Assembly (NCBI GenBank): GCA_963792885.1 | Contig: CAWBXX010000006.1 | Location: 310,001-374,000, forward strand | Length of the DNA: 64,000 nt | Source of the DNA: DASWJZ01 sp963792885 | GTDB taxonomy: Bacteria; Pseudomonadota; Alphaproteobacteria; Rhizobiales; Afifellaceae | Direction of reading: 5' to 3' | Shown: positions 35,668 to 45,500 of the stretch, one piece after another | Layout: every line of letters begins with the position of its first letter | How positions within the stretch are numbered: the first letter of the stretch is position 1 | Notes under the pieces: model-generated | Database searches by the model: none | Told to the model about the DNA's origin: nothing | Seen by the model: only the letters and a program-made list of their open reading frames with translations | Made by a program: the position numbers and the translations under genes

Positions 35668-36003
35668 TGACCAGAGTCGGATTGGCGACGCTGCCCGGCG
35701 ACAGCGGCGGTCTGGCACCGCCGGACGTGCAGATTGGCAAGCCTTTTGCATCGTCGTCCGCCGAGGACGGCGCAGCTCCGGATTCGCGTCCCTGGAGCAG
35801 GCCGAGCTTCTCGACCGCGCCGTTCTCCCCAAACCCGTGTCAACCCGGCGATCTTCTGCGCCCGCGGCTTGAACGGTGAACCCCGCACCCGGTGTGGTCA
35901 AAGGGTTTACTGCTCAGAGGTTGGGCAGATTGCGCATCAAATTCGGGCGTGACCAGATAAGCGGCAGTCTTTAACCTCCGGAAAAACGGGGTAGCTGAGT
36001 GTC
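35668..36003. other. 336-base intergenic region, promoter side of the Anbu operon
   Basis: No convincing gene is seen here. The open frames on either strand lack family sequence. The last 130 bases become less G+C-rich (GTGGTCAAAGGGTTTACTG, and TCTTTAACCTCCGGAAAAAC near 35971-35990) and probably hold the promoter for the downstream four-gene operon. No clear -35/-10 pair could be fixed. Confidence 0.4.
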
Positions 36004-37446
36004 GTGAACGTTCAGGACGGCGAGGTTTCCGCGACGGAGGCGTTCAACGAGATGGTGGACGCCCTGGGCGCAGTCCGGCCAGCCTATTCGCTGGTTGCGA
36101 AGTGGCTTGAGGGCCAGTCGAAGCACGGCCTGAAGCGCAAGCAGCAGGAAGCCGAGACGCTTTTCCGCCGGCTCGGCATCACCTTTTCCGTCTACGGAAC
36201 GGAAAACGCGCTCGAGCGGCTTATCCCCTTCGATCTCGTTCCGCGCATCATCTCCGCCGCCGAGTGGCGCCTCTTGGAACGTGGGATCGAGCAGCGGGTG
36301 AGGGCGCTCAACGCCTTCCTCTACGACATCTATCATCGCCAGGAGATCATCCGCGCCGGACGCGTGCCGGCCGATCTGATCATGGCGAACGACGCCTACC
36401 TGCCGGAGATGATCGGGCACTCCCCGGCGCTCAACGTCTACGCCCATATCATCGGCGTCGACATCGTGCGCGTAAGCGAGAATGAGTTCTACGTGCTGGA
36501 AGACAACCTGCGGACGCCCTCCGGGGTCTCCTACATGCTGGAGAACCGGGAGACGATGATGCACCTCTTTCCGGAACTCTTCACCAGCCACCGCGTAGCA
36601 CCGGTGTCGCAATATCCGGAGCTTCTGCTCAGAACGCTGCAGGCTGTGGCGCCGCCTGCCTGCGACGGCGACCCAAAGGTCGCCGTGTTGACGCCCGGCA
36701 TCTACAACTCGGCCTTCTTCGAGCATTCCTTCCTTGCCGATCAGATGGGCATTGAGCTGGTCGAGGGGCAGGACCTCTTCGTCGAGGACGGCTACCTCTA
36801 TATGCGCACGACGCAAGGCCGGGAGCGCCTCGACGTCATCTACCGCCGGGTCGACGATGCTTTTCTCGATCCGCTCACCTTCCGGCCCAACTCGACGCTC
36901 GGCGTGCCCGGCCTGATGGACCTCTACCGCGCCGGCCGCGTCACAATCGTCAATGCGCCGGGCGGCGGCATCGCCGACGATAAGGCGGTCTACGCCTACG
37001 TCCCGGAAATCATACAGTTTTACACGGGCCAGCGTCCGATCCTAAAGAACGTGCCGACCTGGCGCTGCGCGATCCGGGAAGAGTTCGAATACGTGCTCGC
37101 GCACCTTCCCGAACTGGTGGTGAAAGAAGTGCACGGCTCCGGCGGCTACGGCATGCTGGTCGGCCCGGCCGCAAGCCGCCGCGAGATCGAGGCATTCCGC
37201 AGGAAGCTCAAGGCGCGGCCGCGGAACTATATCGCGCAGCCGACCCTGGCGATCTCGACCTGCCCCTCGGTGACTCAGAGCGGGATCACGCCGCGTCATG
37301 TGGACCTCAGGCCCTACGTGCTCGTCGGCGACCGCGTGCGCCTTGTCCCCGGCGGGCTCACGCGCGTCGCGCTGAAGAAAGGTTCGCTCGTCGTCAACTC
37401 CTCGCAGGGTGGCGGCACGAAGGACACCTGGGTGCTGCAGGATTAG
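36004..37446 (+). CDS. circularly permuted ATP-grasp protein (Anbu operon)
   Basis: 480-residue cytoplasmic protein of the circularly permuted ATP-grasp type 2 family (DUF404/DUF407), a predicted amide-bond (peptide) ligase. Family blocks: RLIPFDLVPRIISAAEWRLL, VRALNAFLYDIYHRQEII, EFYVLEDNLRTPSGVSYMLE, VAVLTPGIYNSAFFEHSFLA, the YRRVDDAFLDP segment, VVKEVHGSGGYGMLVGP with ATP-binding Lys/Gly loop, and SSQGGGTKDTWVL at the end. GTG 36004 is the start. The next gene follows after 2 bases. In many bacteria these genes travel together and are thought to make and later cleave an unknown small peptide. The substrate is not known. Confidence 0.92.
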   Translation: MNVQDGEVSATEAFNEMVDALGAVRPAYSLVAKWLEGQSKHGLKRKQQEAETLFRRLGITFSVYGTENALERLIPFDLVPRIISAAEWRLLERGIEQRVRALNAFLYDIYHRQEIIRAGRVPADLIMANDAYLPEMIGHSPALNVYAHIIGVDIVRVSENEFYVLEDNLRTPSGVSYMLENRETMMHLFPELFTSHRVAPVSQYPELLLRTLQAVAPPACDGDPKVAVLTPGIYNSAFFEHSFLADQMGIELVEGQDLFVEDGYLYMRTTQGRERLDVIYRRVDDAFLDPLTFRPNSTLGVPGLMDLYRAGRVTIVNAPGGGIADDKAVYAYVPEIIQFYTGQRPILKNVPTWRCAIREEFEYVLAHLPELVVKEVHGSGGYGMLVGPAASRREIEAFRRKLKARPRNYIAQPTLAISTCPSVTQSGITPRHVDLRPYVLVGDRVRLVPGGLTRVALKKGSLVVNSSQGGGTKDTWVLQD

Positions 37447-37448
37447 CC

Positions 37449-38396
37449 ATGCTGGGCCGTACCGCCGAGAGCCTGTTCTGGATGTCGCGGAATATCGAAC
37501 GCGCGGAGAACATGGCGCGGCTCGCCGAGGTCGGCGTTCGCATCTCTCTCATTACCGCCGACAGCGGCGACGGGTTTCGCGAGGAATGGTATTCGACGCT
37601 TCGTAGCGCCGGCGTCGTCGACCAGTTCGTCGCGAAATACGGCGACACTTCGTTCGACAAGGCGGTTAACTTCCTCCTTTTCGATGACGACAATGCGTCG
37701 TCGGTGCGCTCGTGCCTCAGAAGCGCCCGCACCAACGCGCGCGCCGTGCGCACCAAGATCACGCGCGACATGTGGGAGGCCATGAATTCCACGTGGCTCG
37801 CCTTCGATGCGCTTCGGCCGAAGGACACGACGGCGGCCCAGGTTCCGGAGCTGATCGACTGGATCAGGCAGCGTGCAGCGCTCTTTCGCGGTTCACTGCT
37901 TGGCACCATCCTGCGCGACGACGGCTACTTCTTCAGTCAGCTCGGCGCTTTCGTGGAGCGCTCCGATAACACCGCGCGCATTCTGGACGTGAAGTATTTC
38001 ATCCTGCTTCCAAGCAACCAGATGATCGGCGGCGAGATCGATACCTACCAGTGGGAGACGATCCTGCGCTCCGTCTCCGCTCACCGCGCCTACCGCCACG
38101 TGTTCCATGAAACCTACCGGCCGTGGCACGTGGCGGAATTCCTGATTCTGCACGCGGAGATGCCGCGCTCACTGCGCTTCTGCTACGACTGGCTTAGCGC
38201 GGCGATCGAGGGGCTCTGCGCGCTCTACGGCCAGCGTACGCTCTCCGCCGATCTTATCGCGGAGACGCGCAGCATGCTGATGACGATGAACATGGACACC
38301 ATCTTCCAGGCTGGGCTGCACGAGTTCCTGACCGGCTTCATCGCTCGCAACAACCGGCTGACCGCCGCCGTGTCGGCCGACTACAATTTCGGCTGA
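37449..38396 (+). CDS. alpha-E domain protein (DUF403, Anbu operon)
   Basis: 315-residue all-helical protein beginning MLGRTAESLFWMSRNIERAE, the standard opening of the alpha-E family, with AMNSTWLAFDALRPKD, FSQLGAFVERSDNTARILDV and AEFLILHAEMPRSLRFCYDW further on. It always accompanies the ATP-grasp gene directly upstream and is presumed to work with it. The biochemical role is unknown. Start ATG 37449 lies 2 bases after the preceding stop and the transglutaminase-like gene starts 4 bases after its own, so the order is fixed by tight coupling. Confidence 0.92.
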   Translation: MLGRTAESLFWMSRNIERAENMARLAEVGVRISLITADSGDGFREEWYSTLRSAGVVDQFVAKYGDTSFDKAVNFLLFDDDNASSVRSCLRSARTNARAVRTKITRDMWEAMNSTWLAFDALRPKDTTAAQVPELIDWIRQRAALFRGSLLGTILRDDGYFFSQLGAFVERSDNTARILDVKYFILLPSNQMIGGEIDTYQWETILRSVSAHRAYRHVFHETYRPWHVAEFLILHAEMPRSLRFCYDWLSAAIEGLCALYGQRTLSADLIAETRSMLMTMNMDTIFQAGLHEFLTGFIARNNRLTAAVSADYNFG

Positions 38397-38400
38397 GCCG

Positions 38401-39204
38401 ATGCGTGTCTCGATCCGCCATACCACGCACTACACCTACGACGCGGCCGGCTCCTTCGCGGTGCAGCGGCTTCGCCTGACGCCTACCGACAACCAGTCGC
38501 AAAAGGTGCTCTCCTGGGCGATCGAGGCGGACGGCATGGAGACCGCCGCCACGTATCTCGACGGCTTCGCGAACCGCGTGCATCTCATCACGCACACCAG
38601 GCCCTACGAGGCGCTCACTATCGTCGCGTCGGGCGAGGTCGAGACGTCCGATTGTGACGGCATGGTCGGCAATATCGGCGAAGTGGCGAATCCGTGCGTC
38701 TTCCTGCGCGCGACGCCGAGGACGGAATCCTCCCCGGCGATCGATGCGATCGCCGATGAGGTGCACGACCGCCGCCAGCTCGACCGGCTGCATCACCTGC
38801 TTGAAGAAATCGCCACGCGCGTTGTCTACGACACCGACGCCACGCATTCCGGCACCAGCGCGGCGGAGGCCTTCGCCACGGGGCAGGGGGTCTGCCAGGA
38901 CCACGCCCATATCCTCATCGCGGCGGCCCGGCGGCTCGGTATCCCGGCGCGCTACGTTACCGGCTACATGCACGTGGAAGGCGAGGATGCGGCGGTCGCG
39001 CACCACGCCTGGGCGGAAGCCTTCGTCGACGACCTCGGCTGGGTGGGTTTCGATCCGGCCAACCACATCTGCCCGACGGAGCGCTACGTGCGGTTGGCCT
39101 GCGGCTTCGACGCCGCTTCCGCCGCGCCGATAACGGGTGCACGACGTGGCGGTGGCACAGAAACGTTGAGAGTTGACGTTATGGTGCGCCAGCAGCAGCA
39201 ATAG
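38401..39204 (+). CDS. transglutaminase-like cysteine protease family protein (Anbu operon)
   Basis: 267-residue protein. An N-terminal beta-rich module (MRVSIRHTTHYTYDAAGSFA, RLRLTPTDNQSQKVLSW) leads to a papain-like transglutaminase core with the catalytic Cys in GQGVCQDHAHILIAAARRLG, His in HHAWAEAFVDDLGWVGF and Asp in FDPANH. It most likely hydrolyses or forms an amide bond in the pathway of this operon. It lacks a signal peptide, so it acts in the cytoplasm. Confidence 0.92.
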   Translation: MRVSIRHTTHYTYDAAGSFAVQRLRLTPTDNQSQKVLSWAIEADGMETAATYLDGFANRVHLITHTRPYEALTIVASGEVETSDCDGMVGNIGEVANPCVFLRATPRTESSPAIDAIADEVHDRRQLDRLHHLLEEIATRVVYDTDATHSGTSAAEAFATGQGVCQDHAHILIAAARRLGIPARYVTGYMHVEGEDAAVAHHAWAEAFVDDLGWVGFDPANHICPTERYVRLACGFDAASAAPITGARRGGGTETLRVDVMVRQQQQ

Positions 39205-39231
39205 AGGCGGCGCTCAGGGGATTCGCGAAAC

Positions 39232-40068
39232 ATGACCTATTGCGTCGGTTTGCGGCTCGACCGCGGCATCATCTTCGCCTCGGACACGCGCACCAATGCC
39301 GGCCTCGACAACATCTCCACGTTCTCCAAGATGCATGTCTGGGAACGGGTTGGTGATCGTGTGCTCGTCATGCTCTCGGCCGGGAATCTTGCCTTCACCC
39401 AGTCGGTGATCTCGCTCCTGAATGAGAAGATCGATCTCGGCCACGAACACCCTTCGCTCGCCAATGTCGAAACCATGTTCCAGGCGGCGCGCATCGTTGG
39501 CGAGACCGTCCGCGAGGTACGGCGGAACGAGAAAGAGGTGATCGACGAGAACCCGAACCTCTTCTCCGCTTCCTTCATCCTCGGCGGCCAGATCGCCGGC
39601 GACCCGCCGCGTCTCTTCCAGGTCTACCAGGAAGGCAATTTCATCGAGGCGACGAAGGACACCGCCTATTTCCAGATCGGCGAGCACAAATACGGCAAGC
39701 CAATTCTCGACCGCGTGGCGAAGCCCGAGATGCGGATGGGCGTCGCGGCGAAGCTCATCCTGATCTCCTTCGATTCGACGCTGCGCTCGAATCTCTCCGT
39801 CGGAATGCCGATCGATCTCCTGATCTACCGGAAGGATGAGTTGAAGGTCGGCGAACAGCGGCGGATCGACGAAGGCGATCCGTATTTCCGCCGGCTCTCG
39901 GCGGCATGGTCGGAGGCAATCCGCGACGCTTTCGCCCATATCGACGAATTTGGCGAGGCGGACGGGCCGATCGAGATTTTGAGGACAACCGGCTCTCCCG
40001 ATTTCGAGGCGCCCGAGCCTGAGCCCGTCGCACAGGCGACGGCGGGCTGGATCAAAGACGTCGATTGA
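39232..40068 (+). CDS. Anbu-type proteasome homologue (Ntn-hydrolase)
   Basis: 278-residue peptidase of the bacterial proteasome-beta-subunit homologue family called Anbu. The sequence begins MTYCVGLRLDRGIIFASDTR. After Met removal Thr2 would be the nucleophile, with Asp18 and Lys33 completing the usual Thr/Asp/Lys catalytic set. It has GGQIAGDPPRLFQVYQEGNF and an extended C-terminal helix region. Anbu proteins form open helical rings rather than closed barrels. Together with the three preceding genes this is the complete conserved Anbu operon. The physiological substrate is not known in any species to my knowledge. The frame is intact, and 27 bases separate it from the transglutaminase gene. 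Confidence 0.93.
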   Translation: MTYCVGLRLDRGIIFASDTRTNAGLDNISTFSKMHVWERVGDRVLVMLSAGNLAFTQSVISLLNEKIDLGHEHPSLANVETMFQAARIVGETVREVRRNEKEVIDENPNLFSASFILGGQIAGDPPRLFQVYQEGNFIEATKDTAYFQIGEHKYGKPILDRVAKPEMRMGVAAKLILISFDSTLRSNLSVGMPIDLLIYRKDELKVGEQRRIDEGDPYFRRLSAAWSEAIRDAFAHIDEFGEADGPIEILRTTGSPDFEAPEPEPVAQATAGWIKDVD

Positions 40069-40080
40069 GCTGAGTGGCCG

Positions 40081-40599
40081 TCAAGCGGCGACGTCGTGGA
40101 CATGGACGTCATGCGCCGAGTGTTGCCGGAGGACCTGCAGCGCCGTTTCCTCTTGCTGAGCGTTGCGCACGTTCACCCAGAGAAGGAGGCCGCCGCGCGC
40201 GAGTTGCTCGCTGACGCGTTTCACCTGGTGCTCATGCATGACGCGGCCGAGGACGGCCCCGAGCGCCGCGCCAGTCCCGGCGGCGACCAGAACCGGCAGC
40301 ATCGCTCCCATCCCGGCGAACACCAGGGCACCAATCGAGGCGAGAACCGGAGCCGGTAGATATTCCGCTTCAAGCCGCGAGGCCCGCGAGAAGAACGTCT
40401 CCCGCGGCGCGTTCGGGTCGTCTTCGACTTCCTTGATCTGCTGGTAGCGATGGCCGAGCTTCTGTTCGACGGCCGCCTCGCTGGCGAGCAACGAGAACGC
40501 GGCACGGTCGAAGCCGTGCGTCTCGAGCGCGTAGACCGCCTCGTCCAGCGCCTTGGTGTCATCGAACACCGCAACGACTTCTTTCAAGGTATCGGGCAT
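40081..40599 (-). CDS. membrane-associated stress-type hypothetical protein
   Basis: 172-residue protein of the general-stress 17M-like kind. A soluble N-domain (LKEVVAVFDDTKALDEAVYA) is followed by one glycine/alanine-rich hydrophobic stretch (VLASIGALVFAGMGAMLPVL) with glycine-zipper spacing continuing to GTGAALGAVLGRVM. A soluble C-domain follows with histidine-rich end HDVHVHDVAA. Such proteins usually sit in the inner membrane and are stress-induced. It converges on the Anbu protease gene. No specific function. Confidence 0.7.
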   Translation of the reverse strand: MPDTLKEVVAVFDDTKALDEAVYALETHGFDRAAFSLLASEAAVEQKLGHRYQQIKEVEDDPNAPRETFFSRASRLEAEYLPAPVLASIGALVFAGMGAMLPVLVAAGTGAALGAVLGRVMHEHQVKRVSEQLARGGLLLWVNVRNAQQEETALQVLRQHSAHDVHVHDVAA

Positions 40600-40661
40600 C
40601 CTTTCAGCTCCGTGGATTTGGCGGGAAGTCGCTCAAGATCCCTTGTGAGGAAGTGACCGGG

Positions 40662-41435
40662 TCACTGCAAGAGAGCCATCAGCTCCCTATGCAGTTCCTC
40701 CGTCGCCGCGGCGACGACGGTCCCGTCGGATTTGAGGCCGAGCTTTCCGCCCTTCCAATCGGTGATGATGCCGCCGGCGGCCTCGACCACCGGCACGACA
40801 GGCAGATAGTCGTAAGGCTGCAGGTCGAAATCGACGACCGCGTCTATCTGCCCCGCCGCGAGGAGCGCGAAGGCGTAGCAGTCGTTGAAGAAGCGGCGGG
40901 TATGGCCGAACTCCATGAGCCGCTTGAGCAGCGCCGGTTCTTTGTCGACCATGCGGATCGCTTCGTTGATGAAGAGGCGCGCCTTGCCAGGCTCCACATC
41001 GCGGCAGGCGATCGGTTTGCCATTCAAGGTCGCACCGCCACTCAGGCTGCCGGCGTAGGTCTCGCCGAGGGCCGGCATGCGGATCACGCCGGCGACAGCT
41101 TCGCCTGACTTCAGCGTACCTAGAAGCATGCCGAAGAGCGGCACGCCGCAGATGAAGGAGCGAGTGCCGTCGATCGGGTCAATGATCCATGTGTATTCGG
41201 CATGGACGTTGCTCTTGCCGAACTCCTCGCCGAAGATGCCGTGACTCGGAAAGCGCGCCTCGATCGCCGCGCGGATCGCTTTCTCCGTCTCGCGGTCCGC
41301 GACGGTGACCGGGCTTTCGTCAGGCTTGTCCTCGATCGCCACGCCGGCGCGGAAATAGCGCATCGGGATCGCGGCGGCGGCCTCGCTGATCTCGATCGCG
41401 GCCTTCAGGAGGTCGGCGGGGGAGGGATCGGACAT
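40662..41435 (-). CDS. inositol monophosphatase family phosphatase, likely histidinol-phosphatase (HisN type)
   Basis: 257-residue Mg-dependent phosphatase. Metal ligands appear in GEEFG and in the signature IIDPIDGTRSFICGVPLFGM. The second motif is DLQPYDYLPVVPVVEAAGG. The wording FICGVPLF and the overall length fit HisN, the IMPase-type histidinol-phosphatase of alphaproteobacteria and actinobacteria, better than SuhB. ATG 41435 is the start, and the longer upstream frame overlaps the kinase gene. An inositol-phosphatase role cannot be excluded, given inositol genes 8 kb away. Confidence 0.82.
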   Translation of the reverse strand: MSDPSPADLLKAAIEISEAAAAIPMRYFRAGVAIEDKPDESPVTVADRETEKAIRAAIEARFPSHGIFGEEFGKSNVHAEYTWIIDPIDGTRSFICGVPLFGMLLGTLKSGEAVAGVIRMPALGETYAGSLSGGATLNGKPIACRDVEPGKARLFINEAIRMVDKEPALLKRLMEFGHTRRFFNDCYAFALLAAGQIDAVVDFDLQPYDYLPVVPVVEAAGGIITDWKGGKLGLKSDGTVVAAATEELHRELMALLQ

Positions 41436-41470
41436 CACCCGAGCACTACCATGTGCGCGTGACGTTTGTC

Positions 41471-42400
41471 TCAGCCTCCACCGAGCGCCGCGATCTGGGC
41501 GGCGAACGCGGCTGAGCGCATCCGCTCGGCGGCCGTCTCGAACGTGCGCTCGGCATAGGTGCCAAAGTCGGCGACGGTGTTTCCCGAGCTTTCCTGGATC
41601 AGCGCCCAGAGCGCCGACATCAGCTCGACGGGCGCTTTCATGACGGCTGCGCGCGCGGCCTCGACCGGCGTCGGCGACCGGCCGAAATAGGCGGCAAGCA
41701 GTGCGTCGTCGGCATCCGGCTGAAGCCCGGCTAGGATCGAGCAATAGGCGAGGTCCCAGGCGGGATCGTTCAAGCCCGAGTATTCCCAGTCGACGAGCCA
41801 GATGCGCTTGCCCGTGTCGATCAGGTTGCGGCCGGTCGGGTCGCAGTGGCAGGGGCGGAGCGGCGGCGCTTCGGCGTCCAGCGCCGCGCGCACCGTCTCG
41901 GCCTGGTCAAGGATCGCCTGCTGCTTCGCCGTTGGCGCGGCGCCGCGTTCCACGAGAATGCGCGAATAGCGGTCGATCGTGCCGAAGGGGTCGAAGCGCC
42001 CGGCGAAGGCGATCCTGGAGTCGTGCAGGTGCCGCAGCGATTGTCCCACGCGCTCCAGCGCATCCGGTCGCGTGATCCGCTCCGGCGTCAGCGGCTCGCC
42101 TTCGACGAAGCGCGTCAGCATCACGCCGTCAGCGCCGAAATGAACCACGTCCGGTGTGACGCCTGCCTCTGCAGCCGCCCTGGCATTCGTCTCCTCCCGC
42201 TGCCGATCGATGATCGCAGCGCTACCTTCGCCCGGAATGCGCAAGGCGAAGGAGCGCTCGGGGAGGTCGACCCGGTAGACGCGGTTGGTCAGGCCTGGGA
42301 GGCGGGTAAGCCGAGCCCCTGCGGCTTTCGCCGAAAATCCCGGAATCGCGGCAAGCTTCTGCCGCACCTTATCCGTTTCCTGTTCGACGCGCTTTTCCAT
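41471..42400 (-). CDS. choline/aminoglycoside kinase-like phosphotransferase (first of two)
   Basis: 309-residue APH/choline-kinase-fold protein. It has LPGLTNRVYRVDLPERSFAL (nucleotide loop), FALRIPGEG (Lys equivalent replaced by Arg), the catalytic loop PCHCDPTGRNLID and the metal motif VDWEYSGLNDPAWDLA. Small-molecule kinases of this kind phosphorylate choline, thiamine, aminoglycosides or similar alcohols. It is next to hisN and divergent from putA. A paralogue lies at 48854-49774. The substrate is unknown. Confidence 0.8.
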   Translation of the reverse strand: MEKRVEQETDKVRQKLAAIPGFSAKAAGARLTRLPGLTNRVYRVDLPERSFALRIPGEGSAAIIDRQREETNARAAAEAGVTPDVVHFGADGVMLTRFVEGEPLTPERITRPDALERVGQSLRHLHDSRIAFAGRFDPFGTIDRYSRILVERGAAPTAKQQAILDQAETVRAALDAEAPPLRPCHCDPTGRNLIDTGKRIWLVDWEYSGLNDPAWDLAYCSILAGLQPDADDALLAAYFGRSPTPVEAARAAVMKAPVELMSALWALIQESSGNTVADFGTYAERTFETAAERMRSAAFAAQIAALGGG

Positions 42401-42510
42401 GGCGCGGCGACCATATCCGATTTCGGCCCCGATTTCGGGTTGGGAACGGGCCGCGGGAACTCGACCGCCCGACCTTCCAGCGGCACATTCGGAAATCGGC
42501 GGAATCGGCT

Positions 42511-45500
42511 ATGACGGCGCGCGAAGCACTCGACACGAAAGGCGGCGACATCGGCCCCTTTGAAGCGGACTACGCGTCTGCCGACGAAATCCTCGTCCCG
42601 CGGCTCCTCGTAGAGACGGCGCATCCGCCGGGCGAGGACGAGCGTGTCGCTGCGCGTGCCAAACGCTACATAGAAGCGATCCGCCACGCGCGCGGAGGAA
42701 TCGGCGGTCTTGAGGACTTCATGCACGATTACAGCCTCTCCACCAAGGAGGGGCTGGCGCTGATGTCGCTCGCCGAGGCGCTTCTGCGCGTGCCCGATGC
42801 GGCGACGCAGGACCGCCTGATCGAGGACAAGCTCGCGAGCGGCGACTGGGAGCACGCCGCGGCGCGCGACAGCGAGAGCTGGCTCGTCTCCGCCACCACC
42901 TGGGCGCTCGGTGTCACCGTTCGCATCGTGCATCCGAACGAGACGCCGGAAGGAATCATCGCCAAGCTCGGACATCGCCTCGGCATGCCGACGGTGCGCA
43001 CAGCCGCGCGGCAAGCGATGCGGCTTCTCGGGCATCAGTTCGTGCTCGGCGAGACGATCGAGGACGCGCTTGCTCGCGGAGCCGAGGCGCGGCGTCGGGG
43101 CTATCGCCATTCCTTCGACATGCTCGGCGAAGGCGCGCGAACGAGCGCCGACGCGACGCGGTATTTCGAATCATATTTTCGCGCGATCGAAGCAATCGGC
43201 GCGAGCGCCGTGGGCACGCTGCCGGGGCGTCCTGGCATCTCGGTGAAGCTCTCGGCGCTTCATCCGCGCTATGTAGCGCGGCAGCACGAGCGCGTAATGG
43301 CGGAGCTCGTGCCGCGACTGATCGAGCTTTGCCGCGCCGCGAAGGCGAATGATCTCAACTTCACCGTGGACGCTGAGGAGGCGGAGCGGCTGGAGCTGTC
43401 GCTCGACGTTTTTTCAAAGCTCCTGGAGGAGCCGACGCTCGCCGGCTGGGATGGGCTCGGGCTTGCCGTCCAGGCCTACCAGAAGCGCGCGCCGGCGGTA
43501 ATCGATTGGCTCGCCGACGCATCGGACGCGATCAACCGGCGGCTCATGGTGCGGCTCGTGAAGGGCGCCTACTGGGACACCGAGATCAAGCGTGCACAGG
43601 AGCGCGGGTTGCCCGACTTCCCGGTCTTTTCACGCAAGCCCGCGACCGATCTCTGCTATCTCGCTTGCGCCAAGCGGCTTATCGCCGCGTGTCCGCGCCT
43701 CTATCCGCAGTTCGCCACGCACAACGCGCTGACCGTCGCGGCCATCATCGAGATGGCCGATGAAGGAGGAGGGGCAGACAAAGCGTTCGAGTTCCAGCGC
43801 CTGCACGGCATGAGCGAGGCGCTCTATGCCGAGGTGCATGGGCGCGAGGGCTTTGATTGCCGCATCTATGCGCCGGTCGGCAGCCACAAGGAGCTGCTCG
43901 CCTATCTGGTGCGGCGGCTCTTGGAGAACGGTGCCAACTCCTCCTTCGTCAACGCCGTCAACGACGCTTCCGTGCCGGTCGAAACATTACTGGTCCCGCC
44001 GTCCGAGATTCTTGCTGGACGCTCTCCGCGGCATGCGGGCATCGCGATGCCGAAAGATCTCTTCGGCGCGCGCAAGAACTCGCGCGGACTGGAATTCGGC
44101 AGCCGCGCGGACTTGGCGGCGCTGGTTGAAGGCGTTGCCGCCGCGCCGTCGGTGGCGCCCGTCGCCGACGCGAGCTTGGAAGATGCGAAATCGGCGGTTG
44201 ATGCCGCCATTGCCGCTCATCCCAAGTGGGAAGCGACGCCCGCCGAGGAGCGTGCCGCGATCCTGGAGCGCGCCGCTGATTCGATCGAAGAAAGCCGCGG
44301 CCGCCTCGTCGCACTTCTGGCACGCGAGGGCGGGAAAACGCTCGACGACGGCATTGCCGAGATTCGCGAGGCCGCCGATTTCTGCCGCTACTATGCTGCC
44401 GAGGCGCGCCGCCTCTTCGCTCGCGACACCATCCTCCCGGGTCCGACGGGCGAGGAGAACCGCTATCGGCTCAGGGGCCGCGGTGCTTTCGTCTGCATCA
44501 GCCCGTGGAACTTTCCGCTCGCCATCTTCACCGGGCAGATCACGGCGGCGCTCGCTGCCGGCAACACCGTTCTCGCCAAGCCGGCGGAGCAGACGCCGAA
44601 GATCGGGCGCGAGGCCGTGGCACTTCTCCACGCGGCCGGCGTGCCGGAGGACGCGCTGCGGCTCGTGCCCGGTGACGGAAAGATCGGTGCAGCGCTCGTG
44701 GAAGATTCGCGGATCGCTGGCGTTGCTTTCACCGGCTCCACCGAGGTTGGGCAGATCATCAATCGCACGCTTGCCGCCAAGGACGGCCCGATCGTGCCGC
44801 TCATCGCCGAGACCGGCGGCATCAACGCGATGATCGCCGATGCGACGGCGCTTCCGGAGCAGGTCGCCGACGATGTCGTGACCTCGGCGTTCAGATCGGC
44901 CGGCCAGCGCTGCTCGGCGGCGAGAATCCTCTTCGTGCAGACGGACGTGGCCGACACGATGCTCCCGATGATCGCCGGCGCCGCCGCCGAGCTTCGGCTT
45001 GGCGATCCCGCCGATCCGGCGACGGACATCGGCCCGGTCATCGACCGCGAGGCCAAGGAGGCGCTCGAAGCATGGCTTACGAAAATGCGGCGGGAGCAGA
45101 CGATCTTTTTTGCCGGTACTGCGCCGAAAGATGGGAATTTCGTCGCGCCGCATATCGTCGAGCTGAAGAGCGCCGAGGCGCTGACGAAAGAGGTCTTCGG
45201 CCCGATCCTACATGTGGTCCGCTGGCAAGCGGGCCGGCTCGACGATGTGCTCGCTTGGATCGGACGCACCGGCTATGGGCTCACATTCGGCATCCACACG
45301 CGCGTCGGCGGGCGCGCCGAGCGGATCGCGCGGGCGCTTCGCGTCGGCAACGTCTATGTCAACCGCAACACGATCGGCGCGATCGTCGGCTCGCAGCCTT
45401 TCGGCGGCATGGGTCTTTCCGGCACCGGGCCGAAGGCGGGCGGCCCCAACTATCTTCAGCGCTTCGCGCACGAGCAGGTCGTTTCCACCGACACGACGGC

